Positions 1 to 8,400 of a stretch of 11,860 nucleotides of DNA are shown one piece after another; position 1 is the first letter of the stretch, and every line of letters starts with the position of its first letter. Origin of the DNA: JBGOTP01 sp041476545 (GTDB lineage Bacteria; Acidobacteriota; Vicinamibacteria; Vicinamibacterales; CAVVIG01); assembly GCA_041476545.1 (NCBI GenBank), contig JBGOTP010000141.1, positions 1 to 11,860 of the forward strand, in the 5' to 3' direction. The position numbers were made by a program, and so were the translations under genes. The notes beneath the pieces were generated by a model that was not told the origin of the DNA, made no database searches, and saw only the letters and a list, made by a program, of their open reading frames with translations.

Positions 1-64
1 GCGACGCCACCTTGACGAACTTCGCCACGAGCGCGTCGTGCGTCTCCAGAAAACGCGTCAACAT
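1..64 (-). CDS. Possible start of a further minus-strand gene (partial)
   Basis: An ATG at 64-62 opens a minus-strand frame that stays open to the window edge and begins MLTRFLETHDALVAKFVKVAS. It lies 42 bases after the stop of the secreted-repeat gene, on the same strand, so it could be the next gene of the operon. No Shine-Dalgarno sequence precedes it: the upstream minus-strand bases are pyrimidine-rich (CTCCTCCC). The frame is also open between the preceding stop and this ATG, so the true start could differ. With 21 codons I cannot name a family. The rest of 1-106 shows nothing else I can support. Confidence 0.3.
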   Translation of the reverse strand, partial: MLTRFLETHDALVAKFVKVAS

Positions 65-106
65 TGAAGGGAGGAGCGGATCACCGGCGCGGAGGATGGG
101 TCGATT

Positions 107-997
107 TCACTTTCGTGCCTGACCGGCCGCGGACGCGGCGGTCGCCGGCGACGCTGACGCCACCGGCGCGGTTGGCACGCGCACGGCATGCCAGTCGGCG
201 CTCTCGCCGTTCGTGTCACTCGCCTTGAGGTCCCTGGCGGACCGGTACAATGGTTTGCCCTTGTAGGCCCATTGCAGGGTCCGGTCGGGGCGGTTCACGA
301 TCGTCCAGTCGCCCGTCGACGCACCGGCGAGCAGCGGCGCCGTGAGCGGCTTCCACTGCTCGAGACACTGCTCGGTGCAGGGTGTCGACGCGGCCGAGCT
401 ATAGAGCGTAAAGCCCTTCGAATCGGCGAACACCGGTCCGCGCGGATTCGGTTGGCCAGTGATTCCGCCGGGCACGTCGGCCGGCAGCGGGATCTTCGTC
501 CGCTGGGGGCTCCCGGCAGTGAAGCCGCCCCCTGCCCGCCCTCGCCCGGAGTCGCTACGAGTGGGGAATGGCGAGACCAAGGCGTAACGCCACTGGTCGC
601 CCTGGCCCTCCGCCCATCGTGGCTTCGCTTCCCTCGCGTACCGGTACAAGGGTCGTCCCTTATAGGCCCACTGCAGCGGCCCATCATCGCGCGGAACCAA
701 TATCCAGTCCCCAAAGGGCTTGGCATCCGCCGATGCGCGCACTGGGATCCATTCAACGGTGCATGGGCCGTAGCAGGCCGATTTGCCAGGCTCACGATCG
801 CGCTCGCTGACGTACAACGTGAAGCCCTTGACGTCCGCAAACATCGGCCCCGGTGGCGTCTGCTGAATCGTGATCTCCAGCGGCGTTTTGACGTCGGCCG
901 CCCGCTCCTGGCCCGCAACCGAGGTACGGACGGCGAGCACCCCAACGACGCCGGCCGACACAAGCACGGCGCACCGGCGGTGTATTTGCCTATTCAC
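107..997 (-). CDS. Secreted two-repeat protein, COG4315/PF03640 (Lipoprotein_15) type
   Basis: A 296-residue exported protein of unknown biochemical role. I chose the GTG at 997-995 because it yields a signal peptide (basic NRQIHRR, hydrophobic VLVSAGVVGVLAV, cleavage near Ala29) and follows a G-rich stretch, GGGGGGA. The open frame continues upstream only into the preceding gene. The mature part holds two homologous repeats at about residues 43-143 and 176-274. Each has a GPxFADxKGFTLY segment, a Cys pair (C75/C79 and C207/C211) followed by Trp, a GDW segment, and LQWAYKGxPLYR. These are hallmarks of the 'secreted repeat of unknown function' family, which often has a lipobox. Here Cys9 lies before the hydrophobic core, so this copy is probably soluble and periplasmic or secreted. 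The repeats are joined by a Gly/Arg-rich linker (about 146-165) and the C-terminus is Ala-rich and low-complexity. It is the last recognisable gene of the operon. Confidence 0.8.
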   Translation of the reverse strand: MNRQIHRRCAVLVSAGVVGVLAVRTSVAGQERAADVKTPLEITIQQTPPGPMFADVKGFTLYVSERDREPGKSACYGPCTVEWIPVRASADAKPFGDWILVPRDDGPLQWAYKGRPLYRYAREAKPRWAEGQGDQWRYALVSPFPTRSDSGRGRAGGGFTAGSPQRTKIPLPADVPGGITGQPNPRGPVFADSKGFTLYSSAASTPCTEQCLEQWKPLTAPLLAGASTGDWTIVNRPDRTLQWAYKGKPLYRSARDLKASDTNGESADWHAVRVPTAPVASASPATAASAAGQARK

Positions 998-1015
998 GAC
1001 TCCCCCCAGAAATCT

Positions 1016-1052
1016 CAACAGCCCGGGGGTGGAACTCTCCCACGGGCTGTTG
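1016..1052 (-). terminator. Intercistronic hairpin: weak terminator or mRNA processing/stability element
   Basis: Perfect 10-base arms CAACAGCCCG (1016-1025) and CGGGCTGTTG (1043-1052) enclose a 17-base loop. The element begins 7 bases after the stop of the DUF1552 gene. On the minus strand it is followed by AGATTTCT, not by a real T-run, so any intrinsic termination would be partial. Only 18 bases separate the hairpin from the GTG of the next gene, leaving no room for a promoter between them. The downstream gene therefore probably depends on read-through. Confidence 0.6.
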
Positions 1053-1059
1053 ACGGCGT

Positions 1060-2400
1060 TCAGACCAGCAGCTCGCCGATCGGCTTCTTGGTCTGCATCG
1101 ACAATGTGCCGAAGCTCTCGATGCTGACACCCATCGCCTGCATGGCGGTGAGCGCAACACGCGAGATCGGCTCGCGCTTCGCCTGAATGTGCATGCCGGT
1201 GTGGAGCCGGCCGCCAGCGCCGCCCGCGAACATGACCGGCAGGTTGTTGACGTTGTGATTTCTGGCGAGCTCGGTTTCCGAGTGCGCCACGACCAGCATG
1301 TGATCGAGGAGCGTGCCGGACCCCTCGGGCATGCCGTCGAGGATGCTCAGGAACGTGCCCCAAGACTTCATGATCTCTTCGATGAACTTCGTCGCCCCGA
1401 GCTGGTACCCGAGCACCGGATCGATCACCTCGTCGTGCGTCAACTGATGATGCGTCGTCGAGCTGCCCCGCTTCGTCAGAGACGAGGCCGGGTTGTTGAA
1501 CGCGATATTAACCACCTTTGTCTGGTTACAGGCGAGCGCCATCGCCAGCAGATGCACCATGATCTCGTGGTTCTCGAGCACGTCCTCCATGACCGACTGG
1601 ACTTCCTTTTCCTCCGGCGGCTTCGGCACCTTGCAGGCCACCAGCGGCTCAGGTTTCTCGAGCTGAATCGCGAGCTGCCCTTCTACCTGACGCACGGCGG
1701 TGAAGTACTGATCGAGGCGGGCCCGATCGGCAACCCCGAGCGATTTTTCGAGCGACTGGCGTTGGTCCTTCACCGCCGACAGCACGCTCTTGTGCGCGAT
1801 GACCTTTGGATCCGGCGTGAACGTCGCCGCGTTCGGGTCGGTGAACCCTTCCCCGAAGATGCGCTGATAGAGCCGCAGGGCTGACGTCTCGACCGGGTTC
1901 ATCTGGCCGGTGCCGGCGCCGCTCAAGCTGTTGTTCCGGTCGCCGATGGCCGAGATGTCGAGCGTCCGGAACCGCGTTCCGGTCCCGATCGCGTCGGCCA
2001 CGATGTTGTCGAACGTCGGGCCCGGGAGCGCTCCGCCCTGGCCGGGCGCCGTTCCCGTCCGAAACGTCGGGACCCCCGTACCATGGGGGAAGTTCGGCTT
2101 GCCGTCGGTCAAGCAATCGAAGCCGCTGAAAACCGAGACCTTCCCTTGGTGCTTTGCAAGCGGCTGCAACTCAGGCGGCAGGTCGTAGTCCCTACCCGTT
2201 TTCGTGGGGAACCAGCGGACCGGCGTGACGCCCAGGCCCCAGAACCACGTGCCGAAGCGCACCGGGAGCGGTGCGCCGCCCTCCGCGAGCAACGTGCCGT
2301 GGCTGTTGAGGAAGCAATCGAGGTAGGGCAGCGTTACCGCGATCGTGGCCCCCTGAAACAGCCCGCGAAGGACTGTCCGACGCTTCAATACTGGACTCAT
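1060..2400 (-). CDS. DUF1552 family protein, Tat-exported
   Basis: A 446-residue protein of the DUF1552 family, usually found beside DUF1592-type genes and of unproven activity. The start at 2400 is well supported: GGGAGGT lies six bases upstream, and the ATG shares one base with the preceding stop (TAATG), which suggests translational coupling. The N-terminus carries a twin-arginine-like signal, KRRTVLRGL at residues 6-14, then a hydrophobic stretch to about 28. Export in folded form through Tat is therefore likely, possibly with a bound cofactor. Family-like segments include VRFGTWFWGLGVTPVRWFP (47-65), PHGTG (106-110) and THHQLTHD (316-323). SETELARNHNVNNLPVMFAGG (374-394) resembles the metal-dependent hydrolase-like DUF1501/sulfatase fold region, though that relationship is only suggestive. 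The length is normal for the family and no key part looks missing. I know of no proven substrate. Confidence 0.9.
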   Translation of the reverse strand: MSPVLKRRTVLRGLFQGATIAVTLPYLDCFLNSHGTLLAEGGAPLPVRFGTWFWGLGVTPVRWFPTKTGRDYDLPPELQPLAKHQGKVSVFSGFDCLTDGKPNFPHGTGVPTFRTGTAPGQGGALPGPTFDNIVADAIGTGTRFRTLDISAIGDRNNSLSGAGTGQMNPVETSALRLYQRIFGEGFTDPNAATFTPDPKVIAHKSVLSAVKDQRQSLEKSLGVADRARLDQYFTAVRQVEGQLAIQLEKPEPLVACKVPKPPEEKEVQSVMEDVLENHEIMVHLLAMALACNQTKVVNIAFNNPASSLTKRGSSTTHHQLTHDEVIDPVLGYQLGATKFIEEIMKSWGTFLSILDGMPEGSGTLLDHMLVVAHSETELARNHNVNNLPVMFAGGAGGRLHTGMHIQAKREPISRVALTAMQAMGVSIESFGTLSMQTKKPIGELLV

Positions 2401-4055
2401 TACTGAACCTCCCGCGATGTAGTTTCCCTGGCGACTGAAGGTTTGAGGAACTGGTCGCTCGCTGCAATGATGCGCATCAAGTCGCGCAGACGATAGTTGC
2501 TCTCGACGAAGCGTGTACTCAGCGTCTTCGCCCACGCGCTTTCGTCCGCGTCGAGAGGGCGCCGTACCGCATACTCGACGAGCCGCTTCGACAGACACAC
2601 CGGCAGTTGGGGATGGTTCCGAACGGCCTGGCCGAGGCCGACCGGATCGTTGTACGCGTGCCCCTCGAGATCGCCGCTGGCGTCGATCAACGCGCCGTTC
2701 TCGTGCAACCGGTAAGTGCCCGCGCCATCGAAGTTCTCGAGGCTCAAGCCGATCGGATCCATGGCTTTATGACACCCGGCGCACGCAGGATTCGCCCGAT
2801 GCGCCGTCAGCCGATCCCGAACGGTTCCGGTCTTCGTGTTTTCCACCAGGCTGAAATTCACGTTGTTCGGCGGGTCCGGCACCGGCTGACAGAGAACCAG
2901 CTCTCGGAGTGCCTTGCCTCTCAAGGTCGGGGAGCTGCGGCCGGGGGGCGAAAACGTCGCGACAAAGCTCATGTGCGACAGGATGCCAGCGCGCGGACTG
3001 TCTTCCGGGAAGTCGTACGGGACCCAGCCGCGCTGATCCGGCACCTCAACGCGATAGACCGCGCCGAGCGCGCGCGTCAAGAAGGTGTGCCGCATCGTGA
3101 ACAGATCCCGATAGTCGCCGTTCTTGGTCAGCAGCAGATCGACGATCGTGCGCAGCGTCTGCTCCGGCATGTCTCGCTTCGCGTCGCGCGTGAACTGCGG
3201 GTAAATCGTGCCGTCCTTCGACAGGTCGGTGATCTGGTCGAACCCGAGCATGTCGGAGAAAAACGTCCGCACACCGCTCTCGAGGCGCGGCGACTGGAGC
3301 AGCCGATCGACCTGTTGCTTCAGCCCGGCCTGGGTGTGCAGCGTGCCCTTCGCTGCCGCTGCGAGGAGCTCCCGATCCGGCGTCGTATTCCACAGGAACA
3401 GGCTGAGCCTGGAGGCCTTCGAGTACGCATCGAGACGCTGCGCGCCAGGGTGGGCGGGATCCGGCTCGGTCCCATCGAGGTCGAACAGGAATCGGGGCGA
3501 GGTCAGCATCGCCCCGAGCGCGTCCGCCAACCCGGTATAGAAGCTCTTCGTCAAGGTCGCGGATGCGTGTGCGGCCGATACGTAGGATTTAACATCGGCC
3601 TGGGTCACGGGCCGCCGGAAGACGAACTCTCCTGTTCGACGCACGAACGCCTCGGCGCACGAGTCGTCCGGCATCGTGGCGGTCTGCGGCCGGCAGCCCA
3701 CGAGCAGGTTCCGGTGCCGTTCGTCAACGACCTGCGCGGCAATCACCCGAGCCATCTTGTCGTACTGCTCCAACCCGGCCGGCGACACCGCAATCTGGCT
3801 GACGCCCTGGACCTGCAACCCGTGCGGCGGGCGCACGAGCGGATCGAAGCGCCCGGCGAACTCCACGTCTTCACCGAAGATGTCCGCGATCGCGTTCCGG
3901 TACTGCTCGTCGGTGAGACGACGCATGGTACTCGCGGTCGACGGCGCCTCCGCCGCGATCACGCCGATGGACACCGCCATGACAGCCACGCCCAGGCCGA
4001 ACCGGATCCGAGCGATGGCCCTCGTTGGTTTCATCATGACCAGACCCGACTTCAT
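2400..4055 (-). CDS. DUF1587/DUF1595/DUF1592/DUF1588/DUF1585 exported protein (cytochrome-like CxxCH)
   Basis: A 551-residue exported protein with the five-domain order seen in planctomycete-type 'PSD' proteins. DUF1587 is at about 44-75 (MRRLTDEQYRNAIADIFG), DUF1595 at 131-195, DUF1592 at 207-335, DUF1588 at 352-451 and DUF1585 at 465-537. DUF1588 contains CAGCHKAMDPIGLSLENFDG, whose CxxCH (C425, C428, H429) looks like a c-type heme or metal site. Longer relatives carry an N-terminal cytochrome c domain, which is absent here: the signal peptide (hydrophobic core about 19-34) leads straight into DUF1587. I chose the ATG at 4055 because it overlaps the previous stop as ATGA. Two further Met codons at 4037 and 4034 are alternatives, and none has a clear Shine-Dalgarno, consistent with coupled reinitiation. 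The activity of the family is unproven. The partner is presumably the DUF1552 protein encoded immediately downstream. Confidence 0.9.
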   Translation of the reverse strand: MKSGLVMMKPTRAIARIRFGLGVAVMAVSIGVIAAEAPSTASTMRRLTDEQYRNAIADIFGEDVEFAGRFDPLVRPPHGLQVQGVSQIAVSPAGLEQYDKMARVIAAQVVDERHRNLLVGCRPQTATMPDDSCAEAFVRRTGEFVFRRPVTQADVKSYVSAAHASATLTKSFYTGLADALGAMLTSPRFLFDLDGTEPDPAHPGAQRLDAYSKASRLSLFLWNTTPDRELLAAAAKGTLHTQAGLKQQVDRLLQSPRLESGVRTFFSDMLGFDQITDLSKDGTIYPQFTRDAKRDMPEQTLRTIVDLLLTKNGDYRDLFTMRHTFLTRALGAVYRVEVPDQRGWVPYDFPEDSPRAGILSHMSFVATFSPPGRSSPTLRGKALRELVLCQPVPDPPNNVNFSLVENTKTGTVRDRLTAHRANPACAGCHKAMDPIGLSLENFDGAGTYRLHENGALIDASGDLEGHAYNDPVGLGQAVRNHPQLPVCLSKRLVEYAVRRPLDADESAWAKTLSTRFVESNYRLRDLMRIIAASDQFLKPSVARETTSREVQ

Positions 4056-5248
4056 CGGGACGCCGTGGTCGATCCCGGGCGGCCCGTGCGGACGGCCGAC
4101 AGCGTCTCCCCCTGCGGCGGCACCAGAAACGCCGGTACCCCGGCGATCACCTGCGCGGCCGAGATCATCGTGCACTTTCCGGTCACTGGATCCGGGTACC
4201 CATCGGCCATTGCCAGCATCGTGTTGTACTCAGAAGCACAGTCGTTGTTCGCCGTGCTCGCCGTGCCCTTGCAGCAGTAGCCGACGGTATAGATGTTATC
4301 GAGCGGTCGATAATTCGCCATCACGCCAGTGAGCGTCCCGTCGGGCCCCAACGTCAGGCGGAAGCGGACATCGCGGAACTCATGCTCGGACACCTGACCG
4401 AAGGTGCCCCATGTGGACATCACCCAGTGCAGGTGCATCATGGGGATGGGGTCCGCCATCAACACGCCGTCGACGATGCGCGCCTTTACCGTGGTCCGCC
4501 AGCGGGGGTTGGGCGTGATGGTGAACGTCTGATAGGCCAGGTCCGATCCGTCCGCCGCCTTCAGCGAGAGGTCGCCGTCTGCCGTCGAGTAGATGCTCAT
4601 CTCGACGTGGTCGTTGTTCTTGAGATCATCGAGACCGCGCAGCTCGATAAGGAAGGGATCCAGATACTGGTGGGTTGACGCTCCCGTGCCGCGGCTCAGC
4701 TTGCTGCAGCCCAGCGCGCGATAGAGCTGATTGTCGACGAGCGGTTCGCCATTCACTCCCTCGAACTTCGCGTGCGCGCAGGTCTTCGCCGCGGCGCGGC
4801 CATCAGTCGTCCCGTCGAGATTCAGGCCGTACGCCACTTTGCTGCTGACGCCGCGGTAGGTCCGACGCCGCGGATCGTTGACGAACGACTTCGGGTTGTT
4901 GCACACGTTCTCGCCGCCGGGTCCGGTGATGAAGTCGTTCTTCCACGCGTTGCCGTATTCCTTGGCGTTCTCGGGTTTCAGCAGCCGTTCGCGTTCCGCC
5001 GGACTGAGGGACTGGACAAACTCCTCCTCGACTGTCGCCTCGAAGCCCTTCGGGCAGTCCTCCTCGAACTTGCCGTAGTGGAACCCGTGGTCGGAGTTCG
5101 CGATCAAGAACACTCGCGTCGAGCCCTCTCGATTCGCGCCGAACGAACGCGTCCCTGCCGCGCTCAGTGCGAGCACTACGGCGACCAGCAACCCGATGAC
5201 GGGCACCGGACGCACGGCCAAGCGCAGGGGCACAAAGAATCGCATCAT
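4052..5248 (-). CDS. Unrecognised exported cysteine-rich protein, first gene of the DUF1592/DUF1552 operon
   Basis: I do not recognise a named family for this 398-residue protein. The start at 5248 has AGGAG six bases upstream and opens MMRFFVPLRLAVRPV followed by a hydrophobic segment (about 17-32), a Sec-type signal peptide ending near AAG or FGA (31-38). The mature part has eight cysteines (65, 116, 157, 181, 325, 326, 337, 359), enough for four disulfides, and no CxxCH. Visible segments are an acidic EEDCPKGFEATVEEEF, GLNLDGTTDG (141-150), which resembles a short calcium-binding loop, EPLVDNQLYRALGC (168-181) and HLHW (272-275). The middle (about 195-315) reads as alternating strands, suggesting a beta-sandwich; that is inference. 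The gene leads the operon and its stop overlaps the DUF1592 gene as ATGA, so it should be made in step with that protein and act with it outside the cytoplasm. Confidence 0.85.
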   Translation of the reverse strand: MMRFFVPLRLAVRPVPVIGLLVAVVLALSAAGTRSFGANREGSTRVFLIANSDHGFHYGKFEEDCPKGFEATVEEEFVQSLSPAERERLLKPENAKEYGNAWKNDFITGPGGENVCNNPKSFVNDPRRRTYRGVSSKVAYGLNLDGTTDGRAAAKTCAHAKFEGVNGEPLVDNQLYRALGCSKLSRGTGASTHQYLDPFLIELRGLDDLKNNDHVEMSIYSTADGDLSLKAADGSDLAYQTFTITPNPRWRTTVKARIVDGVLMADPIPMMHLHWVMSTWGTFGQVSEHEFRDVRFRLTLGPDGTLTGVMANYRPLDNIYTVGYCCKGTASTANNDCASEYNTMLAMADGYPDPVTGKCTMISAAQVIAGVPAFLVPPQGETLSAVRTGRPGSTTASR

Positions 5249-5323
5249 GGCTGTCTCCTGTCGCCGACGGGACCGGACCAGCGGCCACGCCGGGTGAGTA
5301 AACGAGCGTAATATCTCATTGGG

Positions 5324-5329
5324 AATATA
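5324..5329 (-). promoter_or_regulatory. Predicted extended -10 promoter of the exported-protein operon
   Basis: On the minus strand the bases read TGC-TATATT, an extended -10 element (TGn plus a near-consensus hexamer). At the normal 17-base spacing the -35 position reads CTGGCC, which is not a -35 box. This suggests an activator-dependent promoter. The start would fall near 5317, giving a leader of about 70 bases before the ATG at 5248. The predicted operator at 5354-5369 is centred about 44 bases upstream of that start. Confidence 0.5.
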
Positions 5330-5353
5330 GCACTGGCCTTGAGGGCGGCCAGC

Positions 5354-5369
5354 TACCAAGATGTAGGTA
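5354..5369 (-). promoter_or_regulatory. Predicted response-regulator operator, copy 1
   Basis: The plus strand reads TACCAAG-AT-GTAGGTA, two inverted TACC-type heptamers around a 2-base centre. The same element occurs at 8664 and 8844. This copy lies 24 bases upstream of the -10 hexamer of the exported-protein operon. Its right half also forms part of the hairpin at 5365-5391. The assignment to the adjacent NarL-type regulator rests on the 7-2-7 geometry and location. Confidence 0.6.
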
Positions 5370-5391
5370 TCCCCGGCGGCCGGGGATACCT
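5365..5391 (-). terminator. Strong hairpin after the TonB receptor gene, overlapping operator copy 1
   Basis: Twelve-base perfect arms AGGTATCCCCGG (5365-5376) and CCGGGGATACCT (5380-5391) flank a 3-base loop. It begins 34 bases beyond the receptor stop codon on the minus strand and is the only terminator candidate there. No T-run follows (TACATCTTGG), so it may act as a Rho-type pause, an RNA 3'-end stabiliser or a DNA-level site instead. Its left arm reuses the GGTA of the operator at 5354-5369. Confidence 0.5.
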
Positions 5392-5425
5392 GAAACAAGA
5401 TGTGCCGATCAGCGCAACAGCCTGA

Positions 5426-8400
5426 CTATTTCCAGTCGAGCTGCAAGCCGAACTTCAAGAGGCGGCCGGCCAGGATGGACGAGGCCCGCGGGTACACCGC
5501 CGCCGCGGTGCTGTAGGTGGCGCTGGATGCGAGCACCGCGTTCGAGTTGAACAGATTGTACACGTCGAACTGCCCCTGCGCTCGCACCCGCTGTATCTGA
5601 ATAGACTTCGTCAGGCGAAGGTCCGTCTCGCTGAAGCGCGACTCAAACTTCGCGTTCGGCGGCAGCATCGTAATCGAGGCGCTGGTCGCTGTGGCCAACG
5701 AATAACCGGACTGCGCGAGGATCTCCGCCTTCGTATAACTCCGGGTCGCGCCGACGCCCGGACCCGGCAGGTTGTTGAACGTGCCGCTCAGCTGCAGGCC
5801 CCACCACGGCAACGGGTAGTTGCCGAACAGCTTGACCTGGGTCCCCGCCGACCACGGGCTGACGTCGCGGCAGTAGCCGGGCCGGAACGGCTTGTCAATG
5901 GTGAAGCAGTTGTCGGTCGTGGTCTGCCCTGTGCTCACGCCGCCCGACAGCGTCTTCCCGCCGCTGAACCGCGCGTTCATCGAAACGTCAACGCCGTTGT
6001 ACGTGCTCACCGGCTTCACCCCCGCCTTGGAGGCCAGCTCGACGAGGTTGTTCGTGGCGACGGTGGTCTTAAGGTCGGTAAGGCCGCAGAGCTGGGTATT
6101 GCTCGTCGAGCCGAGACGATCATCGGTGGGCGCCTGCACACAGTACGGGGCATAGTCGGCCGGAGTGAGGTTGAGATTGTCGGTGACGGTGAAATTGCCG
6201 TTCGTCGTCCGGAAGTAGCCCACATTGACGCCGAGACCTGGCCGCAGCTCCTGCTGGACGGAGATGCTCGAGTTGTAGACGTACGGCCGCGATCCCCAGC
6301 CGTTGAGAACCGGGCCGTCGAAGAACGTCGTCGGGGCCGTGGGGATGCCTCGATTGGGATTAGTCATCGCGCCGCACTCGCCGTTCGCCGCAGGATTCGT
6401 CAAAACGCAGTCCGGGATGAAATTGAAGTTGCCCGTAACGCCGGTTGCGGCGTTGAGCGTTTGATCGTTCCACGAGCGCGTGCCGCCGTTCAAGCCGAGC
6501 GACGCCGACGGCGAACTCCCGGCACTCGTCTGATGGACGATGAACCGGCCCCACGAGGCCTTGACCGCGGTCTTGCCGTTGCCGAACACGTCGAACGCCG
6601 CGCCGAGCCGCGGCCCGATGTCGTTCCAGTGGGGGTTATTCTTGACCTCCGGGAACGCGAACTGCCCCACGTAGTTATTCGCGGCGGTTGTGTACGCGTT
6701 GTACGTGCCGCGCATGCCGTCGTACCGGACCCCCACATTCAACGTCAGTCGCTTCAGCGTCCACTGCTCCTGGGCGTACAGCGCCGTCTGCAGGGAGTTG
6801 TAACCGCCCTGGTTCACGCCGTCGGTCGCCGGGCCTTGCGGGTCGACGAGGAGCAGGATGTTCGCAGGGACGATTGGGGGCGGCGTGCAACCCGCAATCA
6901 AGCACACGCCTCCGCGGACCTGGACGTACACCGGGCCGTACGGCGTGAACGACGTGTTGTTGTTGTACGACCCCGAGCCGGACTTCGACCCGTTTTCGTA
7001 CGTGCGCCCTCCGACCTTCAAGGTGTGGGATCCCGTGCTGTACGTCGCCGAGTACTTCTGGTCGTGGGAGTAGCCGCCTCCCTTGATCTTCCCATCCACA
7101 AGCGGCGTGCAGCACACCCCGGCCGGGAATGGGTCCTCGCCCTTCGCGTTCCAGGAGAACCCCGTGACCAAATCATTCATGGGGATCGCAGTCACGGGCA
7201 CTCCCTTAATGTGTTCGTCCTCCGGACGGCTGCTCGCACTCAAGTACGAGGAATTGCCGACGCTGAACAGCCATCGATTCCCTTTCACGTAAGTCCAATT
7301 GCCCTGAAACAACTTCTTCTTCCCATAGGGCGCGGTGATGTTGTGGGCAGCTTCCGGCGCTCTCGTCGAAGCCGCAGAGAAGTAGCAGTTACACTCGCCC
7401 TCCAGCTCGCCGAAAAACGAGACCTTCTGCGACTTCGTCAGCTGCAACGTCAGACGAAGATTGGTATTGTGATTCGGCGCCTCGTTCACGGCCGGCCGGC
7501 CCAGGTCGGGCGCATAGACCGGAAGGTTCCCATAGACGTTCAGTGGCGAGTTCAGTGGAATGGCATTGAAAAAGCTGCCGGGAACGATGTTCGCCGCGTT
7601 CCACCAGCGTTCCGCCGCATAGAACCACAGCCGATCGCGCTTGAGCGGTCCACCGCCGCCGCCGCCAGCGTCGTACAGCTTCTGCACCGTTCCCTGCACC
7701 GGCACGCCCCGCGCGACCAGCGCGTCGGTGAGGTTGTTGGCCTGCAAATGCAACCCGAGGACATGCCCCGAGCTGCTGCCGTTAAGGGAAAAGTTGCCCG
7801 ACCAGCGATTGCCGCCATCCCTGGGAATCATGTTGATGAGGATGCCCGCATTCTCCTGCTCGGCGGAGATGCCGCTGCCAATCGTCGTCTCTTGGAAGGC
7901 GCGGTCGTTTTGCACCGTCGTGCGCGTCCACGGGCCGCCGCCCGTCGTCTGCGCGTTGACGGCCATGCCGTCCACGACAACGGCCTGGTCGTTGATGCTC
8001 GTGCCGTGGTATTGGAAGGAGGCGCCTCCGCCGGCCTTGTCACCCTTGGTCCCGCCAACGTCCTGACCGGACGCGCCCATCGTGGTGCCGAGCGTGAGCG
8101 ACACGTAGCTCGACAGCGTCTTGCCCGTCGGCAACGCGTCCCACAGCTCCCGTGACAGCACCTGCTGGGTGGTATTGTTCTGGATGTCGACGATCGGGGC
8201 CCCGCCGGTCACCGTGATCGTTTCCGCGACTGCGCCGATCTTCATCTGTTCGCTGATGTTCGCCGTGAACCCCGTCGTCAGCTCCAGGCCTTCGCGCCGT
8301 ACCGTGGAGAAGCCGGACAGCGTGAACGTGATCGTGTAGACACCAGGCGGAAGTTCGAGGATCTTGTAGTTGCCCTGACCGTCGGTCACGTTGCTCCGCG

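Noticed and set aside
998..1363. N-terminal extension of the secreted-repeat gene
   Set aside because: It overlaps the end of the DUF1552 gene in another frame. The signal peptide and G-rich site place the start at the GTG at 997.
2401..2598. N-terminal extension of the DUF1552 gene to 2598
   Set aside because: It overlaps the DUF1585 end of the upstream gene. The strong Shine-Dalgarno and Tat signal fix the start at 2400.
2607..4280. Plus-strand 557-codon open frame
   Set aside because: It lies antisense to the DUF1592 gene, whose domains are unmistakable. Its composition is Arg-rich and it has no recognisable motif or ribosome binding site.
4851..4862. Partial GTAGGT match within the first operon gene, and a similar one near 5513
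   Set aside because: Both lack the opposing TACC half at the right spacing and lie inside coding sequence, so they are not counted as operators.
6461..8155. Plus-strand 564-codon open frame
   Set aside because: It is antisense to the TonB receptor, low in recognisable motifs and full of Arg-Arg runs typical of reverse-strand shadows.
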